Of a stretch of DNA of 64,000 bases, positions 50,501 to 59,335 are shown one piece after another (the first letter of the stretch is position 1; each line of letters begins with the position of its first letter). The stretch comes from JBEKTY01 sp049515555 (lineage in GTDB: Bacteria; Planctomycetota; Planctomycetia; Pirellulales; Thermoguttaceae), in contig JBEKTY010000017.1 in assembly GCA_049515555.1 (NCBI GenBank), positions 8,753 to 72,752 of the forward strand, written 5' to 3'. The position numbers and the translations under genes were made by a program. The notes under the pieces are model-generated. The model made no database searches. It had not been told where the DNA came from and saw only the letters and a program-made list of their open reading frames with translations.

Positions 50501-53500
50501 GCACCCGCTTCTCCGGCGGCACGGCGAGCTGGCGGGTCTCGGTGTCGATCCGGCCATCGGCCACGGCCACCGCCTCGACGAAGAAGTTCGGCATGTCGCG
50601 CCGCGAGACCTCGATCTGGCGGACCGTGCTCTTGCCCTCCAGGCGCAGCACCGTGGGCGGTTGGTAGACCCCGCTGGTCGGCCGCACGAACAACAGCACC
50701 GTCCCGCCGGCGCGGTCCGTGTTGATCTGCAGCTTCACCTTGTCGCCCGGGGCGTAGTCGGCCTTGTCGGGCACCAGCTCCAGGTGGTTGAAGCGGAACT
50801 CGGCGCTCTGGAACCCCTCGCCGATAATAGTGAACAGGTACCCGCCCTCGATTGTATGCTGCTTGGAATCGGTCAGTTTGTAGGAGAGCCGGTACTGACC
50901 GGCCTGGCTGGCCGTAAGCTGCTGCTGGGCCCGGCCCTCTTCGTCCGTGTCGAGCTTCCAGGTTTGCACGGGCGTTTCGACCGGCTGGCCCTTGGGGTAC
51001 GTGATCCGCAGCAGGCTCAGCTCGCCCCGGCCGTGGACCGGCTTGCCGTCCAGCCGCCGGGCGGCGAAACCGGCGGCGATCGTATCGCCCACGCGGTAGT
51101 AGCCGCGATCGAGCCAGGCGTAGACCTTGAAGGGCGAGCGGGCGACCAGCACGCTGCCGCTGCCCACGATCGTGCGCCGCGAGGCATCCACCACCTCGGC
51201 CGTGATCGTGTAGTTGTGATCCTCGTCGCCGTGGACGGCCTTGGCCACGGCCGTGTCGATCTCGACCTTCACCGTGCCGTCGGGCCCAACGTCCACCTCG
51301 CGGTCGGCCACCAGTTCCGGGGGTGGCTGCGGCCGCGACCACCAGAAGGGCATCGGCCGCCGGCAGCCCCAACTCTTCCAACCCGGGTACCACAGGCAAT
51401 CCGGCGCAAACCACCAGTAGCCGTTGCCGTACAGCCAATCCCAGGGGCTGGGCGGGTACCACCGCTCGTCGGTGCCGCTCCGCTCGATCTTATACTTGAC
51501 CTTGGCGTGCGTTACCGGTGAGCCGAAGTAATACTTGGCCGCGATTTTGGCCTCGATCTTCTCGCCCAGCATCACCGGCTCGGCCGGGGCGTCGACCGTC
51601 ACCTCGAACTCGGGCTTCTTGTACTCCTCGACGCGGAAGCTGCCGCCGCCCAGATGCTCGTTGCGGCCCACCAGGGCCCCCAGCAGCTCCTGCCGCTTGA
51701 CGGCCAAGGTGTAGACGCCCAGCGTGGCGTCGGCGGGCAGCTTGTATTGGCCCTCCAGCCCGCCGTAGGCGTCGGCCGTCTTTGTTTCCGAAACGATCTT
51801 CTCGCCCTTGGGATTGTGGATTTCCACGGTGAACGCCCGGCCGGCGAACTCGCTCTTGCCCTCCGGCAGATCGTACTTGGCCTGCCCCACCCAGAACTTG
51901 TACTTCACCGCCTGGTCGGGCCGATAGACCGGCCGGTCGGTGATCGTATACACCTTCACTTGGTTGTACTCGGGATCGTAGGGCTGCTGGTACCAGACGT
52001 TCGAGAAACCCAGGTAGGCCAGCCGGCCTTCCGCCGTGGTGGCCGTAATGAGCCACTGATAGTCAGCCGGCTGCGTGCCGGCATTGGTGACGAGCTGCCC
52101 GTCGGCATCTGTCAGCTCGGCGAAGTCCTTGAACAGCACTTCCATGTGGTTCGCGCCGCGCCACTCCTGCCGCCAGCCGAACAGCTCGACGTTGGCCTTG
52201 GCAACGGGCCGGCCGCTGCGGGCATCGGCCACGAAATAATACGCCTTGCCCTCCAAGGGCTTCTTCACGATGGCCGTGTCGGCCACCCAAAGCACGATGT
52301 AGCTCGTGTTGCCGCCGGTCATGGTGGCCTTGAGCAGGTAGGCCCCCGCCTTCACCAGCGGCGTGGCCACGGTCAGCCGCTTGTCGAGATGCCCGGTGCG
52401 GGGCTTGATCTCCATCCGCCAGGCGGCTACCTGCGGGCCGAGATACTGCTGCTGGTTCTCGGTCACCAGCCGCCAGCCCAGATCGCCCACGTTCACCTGC
52501 TGCCAGTTTAACTGTTGGGGCCGGCTCTTAATGTACGCCTTAACGTCGTCCAGGATCTTTTGGACCTTGATCTCGTGGGCCACCAGCTCGACCGAGTCGC
52601 CGTTGCGGAAGCGGTACTCGACCGTGGCCCCCTGGCCGGCGGGCTGGGTGGCAACCGGCTCGAAGCGGCCCCAGTTGCCCACGATCTGCTCGAGCTGCAA
52701 CTTCCACTGCTCGGCGCGGTGGCCGCCGGGATATTCCTTCAACGCCCGCCGCCAGTAGTCGGCCGCCCGCGGATACTGCCGGCGATTCTCGAAGATGCGG
52801 GCCAGCCGCTCCAGGGCCTCGGCGCCGTGACCGGTTTGCGGCTGGTCGGCAATCCGCTGGAAAATGGCGATGAAATTGAACTCGGGCGTCAGTTTGAAGC
52901 GTTTCACGCCCGTGGCCAGCCGGGCAATCGTCTCGTCCTCGCCCAGCGTGCCCAGGGCGAAAATGCCCGCCGATTCCTCCTTCGAGTCGTCTACCGCCTC
53001 GCGGCCGAACCGCCAGCCGAAGAAGGCCATCGTCTGCACGTCGAACTGCTGCCACAGGAAATCGGCGAACCGCCAGCGTGCCAGGTTGGTTTGGGCCGCA
53101 TCGAACTCGACCGCCTGCTCGAGGCACCATCGCCAGCGCTCGCCATCGGACTGCGCAGCTTCCAGGCTCTTGGGCACGGCGTAGAAGACCGGCTGCCCGG
53201 CGTCGTCCACCGGGGCCCCCCGGGCCTGGCCGCCGAAAAAGTAGCCCCAACCCTCCTCGTAATCGGGCAGGACGCCCAGGTCGGTCTTGGCCTGCAACTG
53301 CCACGACTCGACGCGGCCGGAGCGGCCCGTCAGCCACATGTCGGCCAGGGCCAGCAGGTAGCGGGCGACCTTCGGGTGATCGTCGTCCCGCCGGGCACCC
53401 GGCCAGGCCTGGACCATCAGTTGCAGGGCCCGGACCCGGTCGCGGGCCATGCTGTTGACGAACCGCCCGTCGCCGCCGCGATGCGGGCCGCGGACGAACT

Positions 53501-53903
53501 TGCCCGCAATTACAGTCCCCTGGTGCTGGACCTGTATGTATTGGCCGGCCACATCCCACAGCAGCGCCCAGCGGCCCGGCTCGCCCTGGTGTGCCCCGAC
53601 CGCCGATTCCAGCAGATCATCGATCTCGCCCACCCGGCCCAGCCGCACCAAGGCTTGCACCGCCACCGACAGGTCGTCGCCGGAAGGGGCCACTTGCCGG
53701 TCCAAGAGCAGCTTCCGAAGGCCGTCGTAGGCGTCCTTGAAATTGCCCTGGTGAAAGGCATCGTGCAGACGAGTGCGCTGGACAGCCACGTCGCCGAGCC
53801 CGCCCCCGGCGTCAACCGCCGCCGCCAGTGCCGGCAGCGAAGCGGCCAGAAGCAACAACACCACGACCGCGAACTCCAACAACCGCGACCAGAGAGTTTC
53901 CAT
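47574..53903 (-). CDS. Secreted alpha-2-macroglobulin family protein
   Basis: A 2109-residue protein with a Sec signal peptide (LLEFAVVVLLLLAASLPALA) and no lipobox. It is built of a long N-terminal helical region (to about 440), successive macroglobulin beta domains (for example VYTITDRPVYRPDQAVKYKF, the MG1/MG2 signature) and an internal variable part rich in Gly/Ala/Met (about 1270-1340). A thioester domain with DYPYGCTEQTLNRFLP (Cys1568, Gln1571) and a receptor-binding-like end follow. The thioester should trap attacking proteases covalently. Bacterial relatives usually lie next to the penicillin-binding protein gene pbpC; none is here. GAGG precedes ATG 53903. Confidence 0.92.
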   Translation of the reverse strand: METLWSRLLEFAVVVLLLLAASLPALAAAVDAGGGLGDVAVQRTRLHDAFHQGNFKDAYDGLRKLLLDRQVAPSGDDLSVAVQALVRLGRVGEIDDLLESAVGAHQGEPGRWALLWDVAGQYIQVQHQGTVIAGKFVRGPHRGGDGRFVNSMARDRVRALQLMVQAWPGARRDDDHPKVARYLLALADMWLTGRSGRVESWQLQAKTDLGVLPDYEEGWGYFFGGQARGAPVDDAGQPVFYAVPKSLEAAQSDGERWRWCLEQAVEFDAAQTNLARWRFADFLWQQFDVQTMAFFGWRFGREAVDDSKEESAGIFALGTLGEDETIARLATGVKRFKLTPEFNFIAIFQRIADQPQTGHGAEALERLARIFENRRQYPRAADYWRRALKEYPGGHRAEQWKLQLEQIVGNWGRFEPVATQPAGQGATVEYRFRNGDSVELVAHEIKVQKILDDVKAYIKSRPQQLNWQQVNVGDLGWRLVTENQQQYLGPQVAAWRMEIKPRTGHLDKRLTVATPLVKAGAYLLKATMTGGNTSYIVLWVADTAIVKKPLEGKAYYFVADARSGRPVAKANVELFGWRQEWRGANHMEVLFKDFAELTDADGQLVTNAGTQPADYQWLITATTAEGRLAYLGFSNVWYQQPYDPEYNQVKVYTITDRPVYRPDQAVKYKFWVGQAKYDLPEGKSEFAGRAFTVEIHNPKGEKIVSETKTADAYGGLEGQYKLPADATLGVYTLAVKRQELLGALVGRNEHLGGGSFRVEEYKKPEFEVTVDAPAEPVMLGEKIEAKIAAKYYFGSPVTHAKVKYKIERSGTDERWYPPSPWDWLYGNGYWWFAPDCLWYPGWKSWGCRRPMPFWWSRPQPPPELVADREVDVGPDGTVKVEIDTAVAKAVHGDEDHNYTITAEVVDASRRTIVGSGSVLVARSPFKVYAWLDRGYYRVGDTIAAGFAARRLDGKPVHGRGELSLLRITYPKGQPVETPVQTWKLDTDEEGRAQQQLTASQAGQYRLSYKLTDSKQHTIEGGYLFTIIGEGFQSAEFRFNHLELVPDKADYAPGDKVKLQINTDRAGGTVLLFVRPTSGVYQPPTVLRLEGKSTVRQIEVSRRDMPNFFVEAVAVADGRIDTETRQLAVPPEKRVLDVAVTASAATYRPGQKAKVRLKLSDNSGKPLVGSTVVAIYDKSVEYISGGGNVPEIKEFFWKWRREHHPQSESSLGRFVGNLVPPGARGMSDLGVFGRSVADEDPGRPGEDEGGMDGGKPGMVVRGEFGGKSGGIRNRLMLANGAVAMDAVEEAAAPMAAAAMPSAPPGMGGGAALRKAAAGPGAAPPAPLVQPTLRTKFADTALWVGNLTTQADGTAEVALDMPENLTTWRIKVWGMGAGTRVGQGQTDVITRKDLIVRLEAPRFFVQTDEVVLSAVVHNYLKAKKEVTVKLELEGNCLGVPVNAFTIEHVHRPAYLTGEGRNVQIEPQGEARVDWRVKCLDEGQAVVRMKALTDEESDAVEQKFPCYIHGMLKMEARSGAIRPKEQAGEFGFDVPERRRPAQSRLEVRYSPTLAGAMVDALPYLADYPYGCTEQTLNRFLPTVITQKILLDMKLNLEQIRRKQTNLNAQEIGADADRAKQWQRYARNPVFDEEEVRRMVKEGVNRLTEMQLSDGGWGWFSGWGEHSAPHTTALVVHGLQLAARNDVALVPGMVDRGTEWLRRYQDEQIQWIKNAAIKDKPPGLRWKAHADELDAFVYMVLGDAGVHNAEMREFLYRDRTKLAVYALAMYGVALQKEGRQEQLAMVIRNLGQYVQQDDENQTAWLNLPQGYWWYWYGSEYEAQAYYLKLLARTDPKGELAPRLVKYLLNNRKHASYWNSTRDTAVVIEAMAEYLRASGESRPEMTVEVYYDGKLQKAVEITPQTLFQFDNKFVLEGEAVTAGKHQIALRKKGAGPLYYNGYLTNFTLEDFITKAGLEIKVQRRYYKLVKAEKAIDAAGAHGQVVQQKVEKYRREELENLATLRSGDLAEVELEIQSKNDYEYLVFEDMKPAGFEPVDQRSGYTGNDLGAYVEYRDNRVVFFARELARGAHSVSYRVRAEQPGRFSALPTRAWAMYAPELKANSDEIKLQVKED

Positions 53904-54049
53904 GGCTGACCTCAAAGCTGACATTGGTGGGGGCGACTATTGGACGCGCCGCCCCGGCAAGAAGTTCCGCCGCGGCGGCCTCCTGGCAGGTACCCGAAGG
54001 GGAACCTCCCCAGTCATGTTATCCCCCGGCCGGCCCGGCGGCTATGGGG

Positions 54050-54092
54050 GCGGCGCGAAGGCGGAAGGCGGAAGGGGGAAGGCGGAAACGGC
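54050..54092. repeat. AAGGCGG heptamer array
   Basis: Five to six units of AAGGCGG/AAGGGGG between the macroglobulin gene and the small-gene cluster. Same family as 37888, 40824 and 56350. Confidence 0.7.
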
Positions 54093-54165
54093 CGGCGGCG
54101 GAGGGAACAACGGTGGCGGCCACTCAGTGCGACAAGGCTGGACAAGTTGGGAGCAGGGCGGTGCT

Positions 54166-54627
54166 TCAGCGCGACTTCATATTCCGCGATCGGCGAACGA
54201 CCACTGATCCTTCGGCTCGCGCGCGCAGAATCGAAGTCTTTTCGACAGCAGGCGTTACGAAGCCTGTTGAACGGGTATACCAGACCCGGCCCTGTCGGAC
54301 CCATCGTTCCGCGAAGACGTGCCTTTCCCCTGTCTCGTCCTCCCAGGTCGTTTCGCCTACAGCGAAATCACGCCCCTCGTACAGTTTGCTCGGCTCGTTC
54401 AAGTGGAGACTAATGCTGATGTTAAGAATTTCGATCGGCCCGCAGCGAACTATAAAGTCGCTCAAGGCGTTCTGATACTGAAACACAGTGACCGAACTTG
54501 ACTTCGCCCGAACGCGAGGGTCAATCATCTTATGGCATTGCCCGAAATCGCGGTCATTCAGCAGGTCATAGAAGTGCCGAATTCTTCGTTTCAATGCGGA
54601 TTGCCTAGTATCGGTTGTCGTGCTCAT
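54166..54627 (-). CDS. Hypothetical protein, SnoaL/NTF2-like plan
   Basis: 153 residues. An N-terminal helix pair (ALKRRIRHFYDLLNDRDFGQ, KMIDPRV) is followed by a curved sheet (VTVFQYQNALSDF, NISISLHLNEPSKLYEGRDF, VGETTWEDETGERHVFAERW), which resembles NTF2-like proteins such as SnoaL; this is inference from pattern. Its ATG overlaps the stop of the upstream 83-residue gene as ATGA, so the two are translationally coupled. GC is visibly lower than in the flanking large genes. Confidence 0.65.
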   Translation of the reverse strand: MSTTTDTRQSALKRRIRHFYDLLNDRDFGQCHKMIDPRVRAKSSSVTVFQYQNALSDFIVRCGPIEILNISISLHLNEPSKLYEGRDFAVGETTWEDETGERHVFAERWVRQGRVWYTRSTGFVTPAVEKTSILRARAEGSVVVRRSRNMKSR

Positions 54628-54875
54628 GGCCAAAGTTGGGAAGAAGATAGATGAGGGTTAAACCATTGACCCGTCTGCGGGTCGCGATCAGCGCTGACCT
54701 TAACCGTGATGCCATCGGGTTTCTCATACAGAAAATACCACCGTTCCCATCCTGGAAGTGCCGTAGGCGGATGCGCGGTCAAACCGTGGTGGCGGCACGC
54801 CAATTCGGACCAGTTCCAGGCGGCCTCGCCGGGGGCAAATCCGTCTCGGGGGTCGGGCCATAGCTGAACAGACAT
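54624..54875 (-). CDS. Small hypothetical protein coupled to the NTF2-like gene
   Basis: 83 residues, not recognised. It is rich in Trp (seven in 83) and Pro: SVQLWPDPRDGFAPGEAAWN, LPGWERWYFLYEKPDG, DPQTGQWFNPH. It reads like a compact beta protein with the segment WYFLYEKPDGITVKVSADRD. The ATGA overlap with the next gene supports it as real. Confidence 0.62.
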   Translation of the reverse strand: MSVQLWPDPRDGFAPGEAAWNWSELACRHHGLTAHPPTALPGWERWYFLYEKPDGITVKVSADRDPQTGQWFNPHLSSSQLWP

Positions 54876-55035
54876 TATACGATGCCGAAACCGATCGGAC
54901 CACTACCTCTGACTAGCCGCCAGCCGAAGGCTGATCCGCCGCGAGCGAACTCCGCGGCTGCTCAATTTCTGGTGGCTGCTCGTCGTCGCCGTTTAGCATT
55001 TAGCAGTACGCGCCGAAGGAACCGCAAAACACTGT

Positions 55036-55611
55036 CTAGGGATCGTCCTTTGAGAGCCCCTTCGCACGTCGAATCAGGTTCCTTAAACACAGGGCGAAAG
55101 CAACTGCGAGCGCGCCGATTAAGCCCAGGCCGAGTACTGTCATGACGCGGTCTTGAGGCAGCTCTCGGGGAAGATGCCACAATGCGCCAAGAAACATGGC
55201 AACGAAGATTGCAAAAACCGACCCGCCGAGAATCCACGTCCCCAGCAGCATTATCCTACGGGTTAACATGAGTGAGGAGCCTGTGGGCGGAAGCGCCGAT
55301 AAATCGGACTCACTGTTCTCAGTCGTGTCAACAGGCTCATCATGGCAAGGACCTCCAACTATGGCCGCGTCAACGCACCCATCATTGGAAGAACTTCCCC
55401 AACCGCTGATGATCTCCCGCGCCCGGGCGGCATCATCCCGCGGCACCCAAATACGCGGGGTCACCGGCTCGGCGAGTGGCGGGAGACCAACTCCGGTACC
55501 AAGGAACTGACCTACTATGCGACACTCAACGCCCGCATCCTTCAGTATAGCGCATACCGCATTCGCCTCAACGGCGTCCGCGACTGCGCACAATTCGACG
55601 ATTTCCGTCAT
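55036..55611 (-). CDS. DUF2007-like membrane protein
   Basis: 191 residues. The first 75 (EIVELCAVADAVEANAVCAI, LKDAGVECRIVGQFLG, PRIWVPRDDAARAREII) fit the DUF2007 'putative signal transducing' fold, related to PII-like ferredoxin folds. After an acidic linker come two membrane segments (MLLGTWILGGSVFAIFVAMF, MTVLGLGLIGALAVAFALCL). This fusion is frequent in planctomycetes. Function unknown. Start at ATG 55611 (MTEIVELC). Confidence 0.72.
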   Translation of the reverse strand: MTEIVELCAVADAVEANAVCAILKDAGVECRIVGQFLGTGVGLPPLAEPVTPRIWVPRDDAARAREIISGWGSSSNDGCVDAAIVGGPCHDEPVDTTENSESDLSALPPTGSSLMLTRRIMLLGTWILGGSVFAIFVAMFLGALWHLPRELPQDRVMTVLGLGLIGALAVAFALCLRNLIRRAKGLSKDDP

Positions 55612-55833
55612 ACACACTAGCTACCGTGTCGGTCAGCAGATCCAAAGGGCGCACCCGCGCATAGCCTGATAACTGTACGCGATTCTGGCTACCCAACGAA
55701 GGCCATGGCTGCCGTCGCAGCTTCCAACTCCATCAGGTCTGAACTTCCGCCTATTATACCAGCATCCCCAGGGCCCGCACTACCGAGCGGCGGTCGCGCA
55801 GCGACTTTGCAGCCGTGGCATGTTGGCAGCATT

Positions 55834-56175
55834 TCACTTCGCTTGCCTGAGCCTGATTGCCCAGCAGATTGCACCGATGCCACCTGCCGCGCCGACGCAT
55901 ATCCCGAACGTCAACAACCAGAGCGAGATTTCCAACAAGGCTGTGTTGCCCCTAATCGCTCCAGAGGCGAGCTTCTCAGGGGGAAAAATCCAAGCCAGTG
56001 TTCCAGCGATTGCGGCTAGTGTCACAAAAAGGCCACCGAATGCCAATACCAATAGAGACCAGTGTCGCGTTCGTCGCCAGTGAGGTAGAGCAGCAGCAAT
56101 GAGGATGACCACACAGATTACTTGAAACCAAGGCGTAAGACCAATCAGGTGGTACCGCCAGGAACTTACAGGCAT
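55834..56175 (-). CDS. Small three-span membrane protein, hypothetical
   Basis: 113 residues with three hydrophobic segments (PWFQVICVVILIAAALPHW, HWSLLVLAFGGLFVTLAAIA, LLEISLWLLTFGICVGAAGG) and no recognisable motif. The start at ATG 56175 (MPVSSWRYHLIG) is the last Met before the first segment. It lies among other small accessory genes of lower GC. Confidence 0.6.
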   Translation of the reverse strand: MPVSSWRYHLIGLTPWFQVICVVILIAAALPHWRRTRHWSLLVLAFGGLFVTLAAIAGTLAWIFPPEKLASGAIRGNTALLEISLWLLTFGICVGAAGGIGAICWAIRLRQAK

Positions 56176-56344
56176 CGACCCGCACCTTTTCCAAGCCAAC
56201 GGTGTTCTAAACCGCACAGTGTCGGCCGGGAGGCCCCGCAAACCGCACTCCGTTGCCGTGGTTGGCGCCAACCTTGCCACCGCACCATACTATACCACTC
56301 GCATAGTGGGATTCAGGATGGGTTTATCCCACGCGGCCCCGGCC

Positions 56345-56392
56345 CGGCTCCTACGCCTTCCGCCTTCCACCCTCCGCCTTCCGCCGTCGCCC
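56345..56392. repeat. CCGCCTTCC array
   Basis: CCGCCTTCC and CACCCTCCG units directly downstream of the GH2-like gene. Confidence 0.65.
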
Positions 56393-59335
56393 TCACTTGC
56401 CCTTATCAGCGGGCGGGGGCGTCAGCAACTGGTCGAGATAATCCTCGGCTAGCTGCTGCTTGGGCGCAAAGGCCTCCGAGCTGGCGTAGGCGTATAGGCT
56501 GCGGAGCAATTGGGCCGCGGCCGGCTGCCGGGGGGCCAGCCCCGCCAGATCGATCGTCGAAACGAGCAGCCGGCCCGGGCCGACGCGGGCCTCCAGCAGG
56601 CAGCCCAGCTTGTGGTTGCGGGCGAAATTGTCGATCACCTGGACGATGGGGCGGAACTCGCCCGGCGCAGAGTCCAGGATCAGGCTCCGCGAGTTCTGCA
56701 CCAGGTCGTACCACTGCCAATTGCTATAGAACTCGGTGGGAAATTGGGCCAGGGCCGGATGCTTCGGATCGCACAGAATGCCCATCGTGTTGGGCACCTG
56801 CTGGGGGAACCAGATGGGGCTCCAGAAGACCGGCAGGAACCGCCCCGGCAATGCCTGGCGGGGGTTCGGCGCGGCGGCCACCAGCAGCACGCGGCGGCCG
56901 TGGGCCAAGGCCGATTTCGCGGCCGAGTCCCATTGCCGGCTGAAAGTTACGCCCGCCGGCGCCGGCGGCGGGCCGCCCGACGGATAGACCCACACGTCCC
57001 ACTCATTCGCAATGTCGGTGCCTTCCAGGGCCAGGCTCAGGATCAGTTTGCAGGGGGCGGGGGCGGCGGCCAGCGAGGCCCGAATCGACCCCAGCTCCGC
57101 CAGCTTTCCGGTGGGCACGTCCAGCGTGGGCAGCTCGCCCGTGGCCACCGCTTGGCCTTGCTCGGTGGCCAGTCGCCATACGAAGCGGGCCTGCCGCAGC
57201 CGGATGGGCCCGAAGTTCGCCAGCTCGGCCTCCGCCGCCAGCGGCTCCTCAACGGTAAACGTCCGCTTCTTCAGTCGCACCAGGGGCACGGTCGGGCCAC
57301 AATATCGCCGATGCACCTCCGGCAACACGAAACCCTTGGAGTCCCAGAAGGGGTCCAGCGGGCCGATCAGGGCCGTGCCCTGGCCCGGATAATCGTGCAT
57401 GTCCAACAGCGAGAAGGCCGTGTATCCCGGCGTGCGCAGCAGGACTTCGATTTCCTCCTTGTAGAGCAGAACCGCCTGCTTGCCGGTGGCCTGGCAGAAT
57501 CGCGGCGCCAGGTCGAGCATGTGCTTGGCGGTCAGGTCGTCGCGCACCAGCTCGAAGTTCCTGGCGGCCAGCACGCCGGTGTACTTGGCGATTTCGTCGA
57601 AGTTCGGAAAGAAGGTCCACTGGCCGATCTCGTGTCCCACCAGGGGCCGATCTTCGGCGGCCAGTTGCTTGCGGAAATCCGTCTCGGTGCCGGGGCCGTG
57701 GATGCCCCGCGGCCCGCCCTCGGTGAACTGGCGGTTGGGCGTGGTCTGGCCGGCCGAGGGCGAGGAATACAGATGCCGCGGGTCTTCGCCGCGAAGCATG
57801 TCGATCCAGCGGGCCAACAGTGCGGCGGAGCCGCCGTATTCGTTGCCCAGCGTCATAAGGCAAAACGAAGGATGGTTGCCGTAGGTGCGCGTCATGCGTT
57901 GGAACTCGGCCTCCAGGAAGGCGTCGCGGGCCGGGTCCTTTCCGACGTCGGTGTTGGCTATCGGGCCTTCGGCCTGGAGCATCACGCCCTCGAGGTCGGC
58001 CGCCGCAAACGCCGCCTCCGGCGGGCACCAGGAATGGAATCGCATGAAGTTCAGCCCGTACGACTTCAGCACGCGGTATATTCGCCGCCAGGATTGCACG
58101 TCGGCGGGCGGATAGCCGGTGCGTGGAAAGATGGCGCATTCCAGCGTGCCACGCAGGAAGATCGGCCGGCCGTTCATTACAAGCTGCGTGCCGCGGGCGG
58201 CAAGCTGCCGCATGCCGAAGGCGGCCGTCTGCGAGTCGTGATACTCGACTTTGCCCCCCCCTGTAAGCTCGACCCGCAAGTCATACAGCGCTGGCGAGAA
58301 CTCGTCCCAAAGCTTTACGCCCTCGCCCAGCGGCAACTCGGCGTTGACGATCGTCCGCGGCTCGGCGGCGGTGAAGCTCACCGTGCGGGGCGGTACGGCC
58401 GGTCCGACCCGGACCGAATCGACATTTACGATCCTCACCGAATCGTCGCCGACGATCGTCCGCGCCACCGTGGCGGTAAGGCTCACCGAGAGCTCCGGCG
58501 CCGCCCGGCCGGCGACCGACATCTTCAGCGTGCCCTCGACCGGCCGGCCCGTAAGGTTGGCCACGGTCAGGCGGACCCGGACCGTGCGATGCTCCACGTC
58601 CGGGTAGACCTGCACGTCGTCGATGGCCAGCGGGTCGCAGGCCCGCAGCTCGAGCCGGCCGACCAGCCCGTTCCAATTCGTCTGCGTGCCTTCATAACGG
58701 ATCGAGGGGAAGGGGCCCAGGTTCAGCTTCAGCGAGTTGTCCATTACGATGGTCAAGCGGTGCGGGCCGGGCTGCACCCGGGTGCCCAGCTCGAAGACCT
58801 GCGGGGCGATGAGGCTCTGCTGCGTGCCGCAATCGTCGGCATCCAGCCAGAGCCGCGACTGGCCGTGGGCCCGCTCGACGAACACCGTCAGCCGCTTGCC
58901 CCGCCAGGCCTCCGGAATCTCCACGTCGCGCTGGTACCAGGCCGGGCCGGCGTACGAAAAGGGCCGATACAGGCCGTCCAGCGTGGGCTTGCTCCGATTG
59001 GGCACGCCGAAGTGGGCCTCGTCGGTCGAGCCCGGCAGGCGAATGCGCTGTGCCAACTCGCGGTTGAAGAACTCCTTGCGGACGCCTTCCTGGCCGGGAT
59101 CGGCGGTGAAGCGCCACAGGCCCGCCAAGTCGATTACCGCGGGCGGCGCGGCCCGCTCCTGGGCCACGCTCGGCAAGGCCGGCCCGCAGGCCATGCAGAG
59201 AATTCCCATCGCCATCGACAAGCCGATCGGCCCAAGGGGACAGTCCCATTTTCGCGGCGAAATGCGTTTGTTTGCGTAATTGTGATGCGGCCACCGCGAA
59301 AACTGGGACAGTCCCCGATGAATACTTGCGTTCAT
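56393..59335 (-). CDS. Secreted glycoside hydrolase, GH2-like
   Basis: 980 residues. A signal peptide (LSMAMGILCMACGPALPSVA) is followed by a galactose-binding-like jelly roll (LAGLWRFTADPG, YQRDVEIPEAWRGKRLTVFV), an Ig-like domain and a TIM barrel (LKSYGLNFMRFHSWCPPEAA, HPSFCLMTLGNEYGGS with candidate acid/base Glu499, RPLVGHEIGQW with candidate nucleophile Glu569), then a C-terminal beta region. The plan is that of beta-galactosidases and beta-glucuronidases. Its ATG overlaps the stop of the upstream glycosidase gene (ATGA). The first 40 residues before the signal core are partly written by a GGGGACAGTCCC element, which pushes the signal inward. Confidence 0.85.
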   Translation of the reverse strand: MNASIHRGLSQFSRWPHHNYANKRISPRKWDCPLGPIGLSMAMGILCMACGPALPSVAQERAAPPAVIDLAGLWRFTADPGQEGVRKEFFNRELAQRIRLPGSTDEAHFGVPNRSKPTLDGLYRPFSYAGPAWYQRDVEIPEAWRGKRLTVFVERAHGQSRLWLDADDCGTQQSLIAPQVFELGTRVQPGPHRLTIVMDNSLKLNLGPFPSIRYEGTQTNWNGLVGRLELRACDPLAIDDVQVYPDVEHRTVRVRLTVANLTGRPVEGTLKMSVAGRAAPELSVSLTATVARTIVGDDSVRIVNVDSVRVGPAVPPRTVSFTAAEPRTIVNAELPLGEGVKLWDEFSPALYDLRVELTGGGKVEYHDSQTAAFGMRQLAARGTQLVMNGRPIFLRGTLECAIFPRTGYPPADVQSWRRIYRVLKSYGLNFMRFHSWCPPEAAFAAADLEGVMLQAEGPIANTDVGKDPARDAFLEAEFQRMTRTYGNHPSFCLMTLGNEYGGSAALLARWIDMLRGEDPRHLYSSPSAGQTTPNRQFTEGGPRGIHGPGTETDFRKQLAAEDRPLVGHEIGQWTFFPNFDEIAKYTGVLAARNFELVRDDLTAKHMLDLAPRFCQATGKQAVLLYKEEIEVLLRTPGYTAFSLLDMHDYPGQGTALIGPLDPFWDSKGFVLPEVHRRYCGPTVPLVRLKKRTFTVEEPLAAEAELANFGPIRLRQARFVWRLATEQGQAVATGELPTLDVPTGKLAELGSIRASLAAAPAPCKLILSLALEGTDIANEWDVWVYPSGGPPPAPAGVTFSRQWDSAAKSALAHGRRVLLVAAAPNPRQALPGRFLPVFWSPIWFPQQVPNTMGILCDPKHPALAQFPTEFYSNWQWYDLVQNSRSLILDSAPGEFRPIVQVIDNFARNHKLGCLLEARVGPGRLLVSTIDLAGLAPRQPAAAQLLRSLYAYASSEAFAPKQQLAEDYLDQLLTPPPADKGK
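59236..59317. repeat. GGGGACAGTCCC element, copy 3 (inside the GH2-like gene)
   Basis: GGGGACAGTCCCATTTTCGC and GCGAAAACTGGGACAGTCCCC enclose about 40 bases, in the first codons of the GH2-like gene. The ends match 8443 and 31212; the middle differs. Confidence 0.8.

Noticed and set aside
47574..53903. Macroglobulin as part of a pbpC operon
   Set aside because: No penicillin-binding protein gene is next to it in this window.
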